A stretch of DNA of 64,000 nucleotides from positions 62,001 through 126,000 of the forward strand of contig JBHENC010000001.1 in NCBI GenBank assembly GCA_046262295.1, in the 5' to 3' direction. The translations under genes were made by a program, and so were the position numbers. The DNA comes from JBHENC01 sp046262295 (GTDB lineage: Bacteria; Acidobacteriota; Blastocatellia; Pyrinomonadales; Pyrinomonadaceae). Positions 1 through 7,821 of the stretch are shown here, piece after piece (within the stretch, counting starts at the first letter, position 1; every line of letters begins with the position of its first letter). The notes under the pieces were generated by a model. The model did not search any database. It had not been told where the DNA came from and worked only from the letters and a program-made list of their open reading frames with translations.

Positions 1-774
1 TCCGCCGTGTTGATCTCGAGAGTGCGTTTTCCAAAACGTGCGCCGCGTCCCGCGAAATCCAGATTCACTTTCGGCAAGGCGCTCGGAATCACGGACACGT
101 TCGAGGGAATGCGTTACGTTGCAGGGCGCCCGCGCGTGCTGGCGCTGCTGCTCGTCAAGCCCGCATGGGGTTTGGGCGGCGGCGTGCTGACGTTGCTGGC
201 GGTCTTCGGCGAAAAGGTGTTTCCCGTTGCCGGTCAAGCGGGCTACGGCATCGGCATACTGTATGCGGCGCGCGGCATCGGCACGGCGCTCGGCCCCATC
301 GCGGCGAAGCGTCTGGCGGGCGAGCGGCGCACGGCGATGCAAATTTTTATCGGCGTCGGGTTCTTCGTCGGCGGCGTCTTCTACATCGCGTTTGCGACGG
401 CGCGCAGCTTGCCGCTGGCAATTCCGTTGCTGATGCTCGCGCACACGGGCGGCAGCGTGATCTGGGTCTTCTCGACGGTGCTATTACAGATTTCGGTTGA
501 AGACGAATTTCGCGGGCGCGTGTTCGCCGCCGAGTTAGCGTTGCTGACGCTAATGATGGCCGCGTCGAATTATCTGACGGGCGAACTGCTCGACCGCTTT
601 CATCTTTCGCCGCGCGTGGTGACGATCGGCATGGGACTTATCTTTCTGCTGCCCGGCGTCGCATGGTTTGCGACAAGGCGTTGGTGGGACGACGGCGGGC
701 GCGGCGAAACGATTCCGCACGAAACCATCGAGATGATCGAAGCGAGCACGCCGCCGGAAGCAAAAGCAATTTAG
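1..774 (+). CDS. MFS transporter, C-terminal half (5' truncated by window edge)
   Basis: The reading frame is already open at base 1, so the true start lies outside the window and only about the last 257 codons are present. The visible part has six hydrophobic stretches, beginning with VLALLLVKPAWGLGGG and ending with a segment just before a charged tail. This equals one six-helix bundle of a 12-helix major facilitator. The charged linker before the first helix (DTFEGMRYVAGRPR) resembles the central loop of MFS_3/enterobactin-exporter-type permeases. Substrate cannot be inferred; efflux of a small molecule is typical of that branch. No partner gene is adjacent, and the next gene on the same strand starts about 90 bp downstream. 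Confidence 0.8.
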   Translation, partial: SAVLISRVRFPKRAPRPAKSRFTFGKALGITDTFEGMRYVAGRPRVLALLLVKPAWGLGGGVLTLLAVFGEKVFPVAGQAGYGIGILYAARGIGTALGPIAAKRLAGERRTAMQIFIGVGFFVGGVFYIAFATARSLPLAIPLLMLAHTGGSVIWVFSTVLLQISVEDEFRGRVFAAELALLTLMMAASNYLTGELLDRFHLSPRVVTIGMGLIFLLPGVAWFATRRWWDDGGRGETIPHETIEMIEASTPPEAKAI

Positions 775-863
775 GTTTTCGACGCGCGTTCATTTGAAGA
801 CGAATAACTGAAGATACACAGGCAGGTGTTCGTTAAAGAACCTCTACGCAAAAGATAACCGGG

Positions 864-1520
864 ATGGAACACAGCACCGAAGAGATAATTGAAGCACGCC
901 GCTTGCGCGCGGAGATTGCCGTCTCCGATTTCGAGCATGCGGCGTGGAACACAGCGCGTGCAGTTTATTTAACACACTACTGGTCTGGCGAAGCTGCACC
1001 GCCGGAGCGCCATGCGGAAGCGCGCCTGCTCTGGTCTGATGCGGCGTTACTGGTTCGCTTTGTTTGCGCGCAAGCCGAGCCGTTGGTGATGAATCAAACG
1101 CCGCACACTGATGCGAAGACCGTCGGCCTCTGGGATCGTGACGTGTGTGAACTCTTTGTTGCGCCGGACACGAACGCGCCGGAGAGATATTTCGAGTTTG
1201 AAGCCGCCCCGACCGGCGAGTGGCTCGATCTATCGCTTCATAAGACTGCGGCGCGGCGCGAAACCGATTGGCAGTATGAATCTGGAATGAGCATCGCAAC
1301 GCGCATCCGTGAAGACATGGTGATGATTGCGATGCGTGTGCCCTGGACGGCGTTCGGGATGGGGAAGGCGCCGCAGATAGAATCGTGTTGGCGCGCGAAT
1401 CTGTTTCGCTGCATCGGAGCGGGAGCAGGGCGCGGCTATCTGGCGTGGAGGCCGACGCATACCGCCCAGCCGAACTTTCATGTGCCGGAATCATTCGGCT
1501 GGCTGTGCTTCAAAGATTGA
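864..1520 (+). CDS. Carbohydrate-binding family 9-like (CBM9/DUF1083-type) protein
   Basis: A 218-residue protein with no signal peptide or membrane segment. Its pattern is that of the CBM9-like domain: an early Trp/Tyr strand (YLTHYWSGEAAPP), an ARLLWSDAALLVRF strand, the VGLWDRDVCELFVAP core, and a closing W-R-P-T-H block near the C-terminus. In secreted enzymes this fold binds sugars; free-standing cytoplasmic-looking copies like this one are common in Acidobacteriota and have no established role. No strong Shine-Dalgarno precedes the ATG. The neighbours (MFS permease, PilZ protein) do not suggest a pathway. Family assignment rests on motif resemblance, and function is unknown. Confidence 0.65.
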   Translation: MEHSTEEIIEARRLRAEIAVSDFEHAAWNTARAVYLTHYWSGEAAPPERHAEARLLWSDAALLVRFVCAQAEPLVMNQTPHTDAKTVGLWDRDVCELFVAPDTNAPERYFEFEAAPTGEWLDLSLHKTAARRETDWQYESGMSIATRIREDMVMIAMRVPWTAFGMGKAPQIESCWRANLFRCIGAGAGRGYLAWRPTHTAQPNFHVPESFGWLCFKD

Positions 1521-1539
1521 GGCGCTTGCTTGTAGGATT

Positions 1540-1986
1540 TTATTTCACGTCGCCGCGTGCGAGCGTTTGCAGATACGCGGCGAACTGCAATTGATCGCCC
1601 ACTTCAAGGAGATGCACGCCGAGCAGATAAATCATCTCGCCTGCTTCGCCGTCGAGCCGTTCGTAGCGCACGACGCGGGCGCGCACGGAAAGCGTCTGGC
1701 CTGCGGCAAGTTCGATATTGATTTCAAGGTGGCGATCCTGATTCGTCAGGTAATGCTCGCCGATGCGTATCGCGGGCAGCGCAAGCGCTAAGCCTGTTGC
1801 GCTAATGTCCAGCGTATGGCCTTCGAGCGCGGCGGAGCGTTTGCGTTCGTCGTCGTTCGCGCGTACAGCCTTCGCGTCTATCAAGCAGACGGCGACGGGC
1901 AGGCGCGCTTGATAACGCTTTGCGCGGCGACGGTTGCCCACAAACTCGCGCAAGCGTCCCGCGATGGCACGTATTATTTCCGGCAT
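1540..1986 (-). CDS. PilZ domain protein (probable c-di-GMP effector)
   Basis: The protein carries the two c-di-GMP contact motifs of PilZ domains: an Arg-rich RRAKRYQAR near the N-terminus, and DISATGLAL (the D/N-x-S-x-x-G motif) about 50 residues later. A beta-rich remainder follows, with ARVVRYE typical of the barrel. The frame opens from a TTG at 2016, but an ATG at 1986 (MPEIIRAI) follows a GA-rich stretch and is the more conventional start; a GTG at 2010 is also possible. There is no second domain, so it probably acts through protein partners. The window also encodes a GGDEF/EAL enzyme (60496-63033) that could make or degrade the ligand. The gene converges with the upstream CBM9-like gene. 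Confidence 0.7.
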   Translation of the reverse strand: MPEIIRAIAGRLREFVGNRRRAKRYQARLPVAVCLIDAKAVRANDDERKRSAALEGHTLDISATGLALALPAIRIGEHYLTNQDRHLEINIELAAGQTLSVRARVVRYERLDGEAGEMIYLLGVHLLEVGDQLQFAAYLQTLARGDVK

Positions 1987-2239
1987 CTCACCATTAACCT
2001 CGCCGAGCACTTCCAAGCAGAAAGCCCTGTCGGGAGCGAAGTATACAAAAGCTCTAAAGGGAGAACCGATCCGGGAAAGAAGCAGCGGGGAGACGCGCGT
2101 CCATCAAAGTGATAAAGATGTCGGACAAAACTAGGCGGGAACAATCGCGCGCGACCGCTGCGGTCTATTCTAGCCGCACAACAAAGCGGCGCGCAACATT
2201 TACGGCGTCCGGCTCGCGGCAAAGCCGGACGCGCATAGC

Positions 2240-4051
2240 TCATTTGGCAGGGACAGCAACTATCTCCAGCGACTTGCGTTCGTTCGCCTGCAAAGAAACG
2301 CGCTCCGGGTTTGCCGCATATTTTTTGATCGAATCATCGTCCATTTTGAAAACTCTATCGTTCGTTGGCACGACGAGAACAAGATATTCGCCGGGCGCGC
2401 CGCCCGTCGTAAAAGCGCCTTCGTTGTTGGTGCGCGTGCCAAACTGAGGGCCGCGCATATTTTGCCGCGCCGCAGGATCGGCCACCACAAACAACACCCC
2501 CGCACCGCGTACGGGCGTGCCGTCGCTTGAAAGCACATGGCCGGTCACGGTCGCAACTTCCGGCGAGAGAACGATACGCACGCCTTCGATTTGCTCTCCA
2601 TCATTTACGTTGAGCGGCTCGCGCAAAGAATCTGTGCCATTCACCGTGACAGACTTCACGTAGTATTTATTTCCGGGGACGAATGTTTGCAGAAAGAGTT
2701 TGCCCGCCGCCACGCCGCCGAGCGACCATGTTCCGTCCGCCTGCACGCGCCCCGGAGACTGCGGCGACGCCGATCCGCCTTTCGGTATGCCTACTACAAC
2801 GGCGTTCGGGGGAAGCGGTTTGCCGCCTTCGACAATCACTATGCCCTTGATCCGCGCGCCTTCGGTCATCTCGAGGTTGAGTCCGTTGACGTCTGCGCCC
2901 GCAACAATTACTTCCTGCTGCTTCGGCGCGAACCTGCTCATCGCTTCTTCGTAGCGCCGTCGCGCATCTTCCGGGTTTGTATTGTCGCGCGACGGTTCGG
3001 GGCGCGGCGGCGAGACGTTGATGATGTATGTTCCATCCGGCACTTCATCAAAGTTCCAACGTCCCTGCGCGTTCGCCTGCATAGTCTGGCTGCTCGTGAA
3101 ATTGCCCGGATCATCTTTGCTGCGAATTGACAGGAGTGCGCCCGCCAGCGGTTGATTATCGCGGCGCGTTATAACCGTGCCCGCGATGCGATGCGTGCTG
3201 CGCTCTGCGAGCGTGATATTGATGTCGGCGGCTTCGCTACCCGCGCCGACGTTGACGGCGGTGGCGGTGCGGGCATTGGCCGCCGCCGGATAATACGTGA
3301 CGGAGAGCGAGCCACGACCGCCATAACTAAAACTTTCGCCTTCGCGCTCTTCTATCCGCAAATTTTCCGCTGCAACTCCGACAACGTACTCGCCGGGTTG
3401 CAACCCGGCGACGCGATACACGCCGCGATCATCCGTCCGCATCGAATCCGCATAGCGCCCGTATTGATATGGCTCGAAGCGTTCACCACGCTTACGCAGG
3501 ACGCTGATGCGGGCGTTAATCGCAGGCTCTCCGTCAGTGTATGTGACGCGCCCCGTGAGTACGCCGCCGCGTTTGGCGCGCACCTCTATTTCACCATTGC
3601 CCACGCCGTCAACCGAGATTTCCGTTAAATCGCTCCGGCTCTCATCGAAGCTTATCGGGTTCGGCAGCAGCACGCCGAGCGCCTCGACCATAATGGAATA
3701 GCGTCCCGCCGCGACTTTGGTGATACGAAACTCTCCGCGATTATTTGTTGCCGCGCGACGCTGCGCGCCCGGAGTGCTTTGATTAACTAAGAGCAACGAC
3801 GCACCGCGTACAGGGCGCCCCGTGTCGTCGTAGACAACGCGCCCGCTGATTGTAGATTCGCCGCGCGGGGGCGGCGGGGGCATTGGCGCGCCGGGCGCGA
3901 CGGCGACTGCCGATACTCCGCCGGTCTGTTGTGCGCATACGTAAGCTTGCGAGAAAGCGAGAGCGATGAGCAGCGCGAAGATGAAAGCGCAACTATGTGT
4001 GAAAGAGTACTGTTGCGAAGCGTGATGGCGCAAAGGCCGTGAGGTCTTCAT
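2240..4051 (-). CDS. Secreted carboxypeptidase-regulatory-like repeat protein
   Basis: A 603-residue secreted protein. An N-terminal signal peptide (hydrophobic core AFIFALLIALAF, cleavage near CAQQ) and a Pro-rich linker (PMPPPPPRGE) precede at least four beta-sandwich modules of the carboxypeptidase-regulatory/Cna-B type. These are recognisable by their openings: ISGRVVYDDTGRPVRGA, LTGRVTYTDGEPAINAR, IAGTVITRRDNQPLAGA and VTGHVLSSDGTPVRGAG. There is no catalytic peptidase domain and no TonB-plug or barrel region. The family is expanded in Acidobacteriota and is presumed to be extracytoplasmic and structural or adhesive. A strong Shine-Dalgarno (AAGGAAGGA) sits about 9 bases before the ATG. 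Confidence 0.8.
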   Translation of the reverse strand: MKTSRPLRHHASQQYSFTHSCAFIFALLIALAFSQAYVCAQQTGGVSAVAVAPGAPMPPPPPRGESTISGRVVYDDTGRPVRGASLLLVNQSTPGAQRRAATNNRGEFRITKVAAGRYSIMVEALGVLLPNPISFDESRSDLTEISVDGVGNGEIEVRAKRGGVLTGRVTYTDGEPAINARISVLRKRGERFEPYQYGRYADSMRTDDRGVYRVAGLQPGEYVVGVAAENLRIEEREGESFSYGGRGSLSVTYYPAAANARTATAVNVGAGSEAADINITLAERSTHRIAGTVITRRDNQPLAGALLSIRSKDDPGNFTSSQTMQANAQGRWNFDEVPDGTYIINVSPPRPEPSRDNTNPEDARRRYEEAMSRFAPKQQEVIVAGADVNGLNLEMTEGARIKGIVIVEGGKPLPPNAVVVGIPKGGSASPQSPGRVQADGTWSLGGVAAGKLFLQTFVPGNKYYVKSVTVNGTDSLREPLNVNDGEQIEGVRIVLSPEVATVTGHVLSSDGTPVRGAGVLFVVADPAARQNMRGPQFGTRTNNEGAFTTGGAPGEYLVLVVPTNDRVFKMDDDSIKKYAANPERVSLQANERKSLEIVAVPAK

Positions 4052-4115
4052 AGTTTAATTTCCTTCCTTGTGCGCGCCCTTCAAAGGCGGCGCGGGTTGT
4101 AAGAATTTCCGGCGG

Positions 4116-5030
4116 TTATTTCTTAACGGGTCGCGGATCGTAAAGTTGGCCGCCCGTGTCTTTGCTTTTCACTCCGGTTGCGTCCATGAAAAACGAAAGG
4201 CGTCCAGTTCGATTATAGCGCGCGGGCGTTGCAAAGACAGCGAAGCCGCGCGCATCGGGCGCAAGCCGCAACTGAAAAGCGTAGCCGGTTGATTCCGTTG
4301 TTTGAATATCTTTCGGCAAGAGTCCGGCGTCAACGAGCGTTTGTAAATCGGCGAAGTTTCCTGTGTGCTGCGCGCTGTAAGCAATCAAGGCGAGACTAAC
4401 GCGCCGTAGCATCGCCTGCGCTTCGCTTTGATGAGTCTTGATGCGCAGATTGAAGAAAAAATCTTTGCCTTCCAAACGAACGAGACGGGCATCATTTCGA
4501 TCACCGACGATCCACGAATTATTTTCACGAAAGAGCGCGAGCGGTTCGGGCGTTGCGGTTTTGGCGTCCGCACCTTTGATCTGCACAAAGACCGTCGCCG
4601 CCTCGTTGTTGCTAATCTGCTCGCCGCTAATCGAAATCTCCGCCGGAACATTCGCCGCGAGCTTTTCAAAGTCGGGGCGCAAGTCTTCAAACTCTTCCGT
4701 CGTCAGTTTCTGAAACTTGGGACGCAGCGCAGCAAATTCCTTATCGCTCAAATTCTTGAATTCGGGACGCAACGCCGCAAACTCCGCGTCGCTCAAACCG
4801 TTGATCGCCACATTGTATATCGAGAGCGCAAAAGCTTCGCGGAATCGTTTCTCGCGCAAAGCTTCGTAGAACGCCAGCACGATTTCCGTCGGCGTGCGAA
4901 GAGTCGCGGACGCCTGCGGCGCAGGCGTCGTCTGCGTTGTAGACGCAAAGGCTTTCGTATTGCCGTTAGCGATGATAGCGACGAGCGTGAAGACAATTAA
5001 AAGTGCTGGAAGTTTTCTGAACATCAACAT
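4116..5030 (-). CDS. Secreted protein with three 15-residue repeats and a pseudopilin-like C-terminus
   Basis: An unrecognised 304-residue secreted protein. It has an N-terminal signal segment (LPALLIVFTLVAIIA). A short helical region (PTEIVLAFYEALREKRFREAF) resembles NTF2/SnoaL-type helices. Residues 79-123 are three consecutive 15-residue repeats of the form L-S/T-D/T-x-E-F-x-x-L-R-P-x-F-x-x. The C-terminal 90 residues (LIAYSAQHTGNFADLQTLV, then GYAFQLRLAPDARGF and DATG) resemble the globular end of type II secretion major pseudopilins, but the methylated N-terminal pilin helix is missing. Shine-Dalgarno AAGGTGAG lies 10 bases before the ATG, directly below a 16-bp hairpin in the leader. 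Function unknown. Confidence 0.65.
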   Translation of the reverse strand: MLMFRKLPALLIVFTLVAIIANGNTKAFASTTQTTPAPQASATLRTPTEIVLAFYEALREKRFREAFALSIYNVAINGLSDAEFAALRPEFKNLSDKEFAALRPKFQKLTTEEFEDLRPDFEKLAANVPAEISISGEQISNNEAATVFVQIKGADAKTATPEPLALFRENNSWIVGDRNDARLVRLEGKDFFFNLRIKTHQSEAQAMLRRVSLALIAYSAQHTGNFADLQTLVDAGLLPKDIQTTESTGYAFQLRLAPDARGFAVFATPARYNRTGRLSFFMDATGVKSKDTGGQLYDPRPVKK

Positions 5031-5050
5031 CGGCGGGTAATCTCACCTTT

Positions 5051-5099
5051 CTATAACGTGCGGCGCGTTTCTTCATAAGGGATGCGCCGCACGTTATAG
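5051..5099. repeat. 16-bp perfect inverted repeat in leader of the 4116-5030 gene
   Basis: The arms CTATAACGTGCGGCGC (5051-5066) and its exact complement (5084-5099) enclose a 17-base loop. The hairpin lies between the OPT transporter stop and the next minus-strand start. No T-run follows on either strand, so it is not a canonical intrinsic terminator. It sits immediately upstream of the Shine-Dalgarno of the downstream gene. Confidence 0.75.
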
Positions 5100-5174
5100 A
5101 AGCACTAAAGACGTGAAGCGTTGCCGTGAATAGACGGGAGCTTCACGCCCTCTTATTTCATACAGGCGCGCTTG

Positions 5175-7589
5175 CTAAGACAGGCCACGCTGTTTGGAAC
5201 GCCCGGCGAGCAGCGATTCGCGCCCGACCAAATAAAGCACCACCATCAACACAACGAACGGTATCATTCCCAGCAGATCGGCGTGCGCGCTTTCAAAGAG
5301 AGGATTGTGCGCAGTTGACCACTCCTCGAACTGACCTAAACGCTCCTTGAGCGGAATGTTCAGAAACGCGAAGATGACGCCCGCCAGCGTGCCGCCCGCG
5401 ATGTAGCCGGAAGAGAGCAGCACGCCCGGACTCTTATCGCCTTCGGCGAGCAACTCTTCTTCCGTCATATTTCTATTTTCAGGCTTGCCGCGCAAATATT
5501 TATCTACGAGCCAGCGCACCATGCCGCCGACAAAAATCGGAGCGGATGTTGAAATCGGCAAATACACGCCGACGGCGAACGCGAGCGACGGAATGCCGGA
5601 AAGCTCCAGCACTACCGCAATCATCACGCCCAAGAGCACCAAGCCCCAGGGCAACTGCCGACTCAGGATGCCTTTGATGATGTAAGACATCAGCGTGGCT
5701 TTCGGCGCGGTGAATTTCTGCACGCTCGAACCGTCAGGCCGTTTTTCGTAGACGCCGTTGATGCCCGGATCGGAAAGATAAACGGGCACGCCCTGTTCGT
5801 TGACGAGATAGCGACCGGCGGGGCCGTGTTCCGGCGTCGTCTTGTGATAAACGAAATATGAAGTGTTGTCGCCGCCTGCCTGCGCGCCCTGCAAACGCTC
5901 ACGCTTCGGCTCGCTGCCGTTCTTCTCATAGTCGGCAGCGTTGGCGCGGAAATCAGCCGGAAAAGAAAAGTCTTTGTTGTTAGTAACCGGCACATAGACC
6001 GTGCCCGATTGATTGAGCTGCAAAAGAATCGGCCCCAAGACGAGCGCCGAGGCGAGCGCGCCGACGAGAATCGCAATCTGTTGATACTTCGGCGTCGAAC
6101 CGACGAGAAAACCCGTCTTCAAATCCTGCGAAGTCGTGCCGCCGTTCGACGCCGCGATGCACACGATGCCGCCGATGGAAAGCGCCGTCACGAAATATGG
6201 CGGCGAAGTCCAACCGATGAGCAGAAACGCCAGACACGTCAGCAGCAAGGTTGCCACCGTCATCCCCGAAATCGGATTCGACGATGAACCGATCTCGCCC
6301 GTCAAACGCGAAGAGACCGTCACGAACAGAAAACCGAACGCGACGATCAAGAGCGCGCCCAGCAGATTCCAACGCAGATTCAATTGCGGCGCAATCATAA
6401 TAATCAGCAGCAACGCGATGATGCCGCCGAGCACAAACTTCATCGAAAGGTCTTGATCCGTGCGCGGCGCATTCACGCTCTCCGCCTGTCGCCCGCGCAA
6501 GTCCGCGAGGCCGCCCTTCAATCCGTGCCAGATGACCGGCAGCGAACGAAACAGACTAATGATGCCGCCCGCCGCCACCGCGCCCGCGCCTATGTAAAGA
6601 ATGTAAGCCTTCTGTATCTGCGTCACCGTCATATCTTTGATAAGGTGCGCGGTTTCGGGCGCGAGCGGCGCGGCGAGTCCGGCACCGAAATATTTAATCG
6701 CCGGAATCAACACCAGAAACGACAGCACGCCACCCGCGACCATAATCGAAGAGATGCGCGGCCCGATGATGTAGCCGACGCCGAGCAGTGCCGGATTGTT
6801 TTCGAGCGAAACCGAACCGCCCTCAAACGGTTTGCCGAACTCCTTCGTCGGATACTCTTTCCACGTCTTGAAAATCTGTTCCAGCCCATAATAAAGAAAG
6901 CCTATGCCGAAGCCTGTCACGATGGTCTTGCCACCCGTCGCCGCTTCGTCGTCGCTGATCCTTGCCGCCGTCGCTATTTCTGCGGCGCTGCGTGTCTCCA
7001 TCGTCCCTTGTGCGGCGGCCGCACGCGATTCGGCGCTTGCTCCCGCCTTCAACACCTCCGCGCACGCCGTCCCTTCAGGATATTTAAGAAGGCCGTGCTG
7101 CTGCACGATGAGCGCACGCCGGAGCGGTATCATCATCAGAATTCCCAACAACCCGCCGAGCACCGCGACGAGCATCACGCGCGTAAATTCAAGATCGAAA
7201 CCGAGAATCATAATCGCGGGCATCGTCACACCGATTCCGAACGCGATAGATTCGCCCGCCGAGCCTGCCGTCTGCACGATGTTGTTTTCTAAAATCGTCG
7301 CATCGCGCAAACCTAACTTCGAGAGCAACCGAAAGAGCGTAATCGAAATCACCGCCACCGGAATCGAGGCGCTCACCGTCAGGCCGACTTTCAGCACAAG
7401 GTAAAGCGACGACGCGCCGAACACGATGCCGAGCAATGTGCCCACGATGAGCGGCAGAATCGTCAACTCGCGTAAGACAACGCCCGCCGGAATGTACGGG
7501 CGAAACGAAGCGGCCAGAGGATTGTCCGGCTTGGCTCCGACAATATCCGGGTACTCGTTAGCTGACACGGGAACATCGCTGCTCGACAT
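5175..7589 (-). CDS. OPT family oligopeptide transporter
   Basis: An 804-residue polytopic membrane protein of the oligopeptide transporter (OPT) superfamily, of the bacterial YSL-like/EspB branch. Evidence includes the N-terminal region RELTILPLIVGTLLGIVFGA, the repeated small-residue membrane segments, SNPISGMTVATLLL and AASNGGTTSQDLKTGFLVG, which are characteristic of the family. About 14 to 16 hydrophobic segments can be counted. A roughly 120-residue polar insert (around residues 530-630) lies between two membrane halves. It probably imports peptides or metal-chelate complexes by proton symport, known for the family but not shown here. Start supported by GGAGG 9 bases upstream. It is divergent from the secreted M14 peptidase gene, which could supply peptide substrates. 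Confidence 0.9.
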   Translation of the reverse strand: MSSSDVPVSANEYPDIVGAKPDNPLAASFRPYIPAGVVLRELTILPLIVGTLLGIVFGASSLYLVLKVGLTVSASIPVAVISITLFRLLSKLGLRDATILENNIVQTAGSAGESIAFGIGVTMPAIMILGFDLEFTRVMLVAVLGGLLGILMMIPLRRALIVQQHGLLKYPEGTACAEVLKAGASAESRAAAAQGTMETRSAAEIATAARISDDEAATGGKTIVTGFGIGFLYYGLEQIFKTWKEYPTKEFGKPFEGGSVSLENNPALLGVGYIIGPRISSIMVAGGVLSFLVLIPAIKYFGAGLAAPLAPETAHLIKDMTVTQIQKAYILYIGAGAVAAGGIISLFRSLPVIWHGLKGGLADLRGRQAESVNAPRTDQDLSMKFVLGGIIALLLIIMIAPQLNLRWNLLGALLIVAFGFLFVTVSSRLTGEIGSSSNPISGMTVATLLLTCLAFLLIGWTSPPYFVTALSIGGIVCIAASNGGTTSQDLKTGFLVGSTPKYQQIAILVGALASALVLGPILLQLNQSGTVYVPVTNNKDFSFPADFRANAADYEKNGSEPKRERLQGAQAGGDNTSYFVYHKTTPEHGPAGRYLVNEQGVPVYLSDPGINGVYEKRPDGSSVQKFTAPKATLMSYIIKGILSRQLPWGLVLLGVMIAVVLELSGIPSLAFAVGVYLPISTSAPIFVGGMVRWLVDKYLRGKPENRNMTEEELLAEGDKSPGVLLSSGYIAGGTLAGVIFAFLNIPLKERLGQFEEWSTAHNPLFESAHADLLGMIPFVVLMVVLYLVGRESLLAGRSKQRGLS

Positions 7590-7821
7590 GAAAGATGACC
7601 TCCGATGAAATTTTTACAAGTTAGGAGAGCGCGGACTTTACGGGCAGACGCTACTTTACACGCGCAGCGCATAGCAGAGCAAGCGCGTTTTCATCCGTCA
7701 ATTGCTTATCCGCGCCTCATTTCCCTTTTCACTCACCGCGTATTCCATTACACTTCCAGCGCGGCAGTCTTCCCGGTGCATCAACCAATACAGTTAAATA
7801 TTACGGAGTCAATACACAGCA

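Noticed and set aside
6384..7292. 302-residue plus-strand frame over the OPT gene
   Set aside because: Arg/His-rich antisense frame; the OPT transporter on the other strand has strong family motifs.
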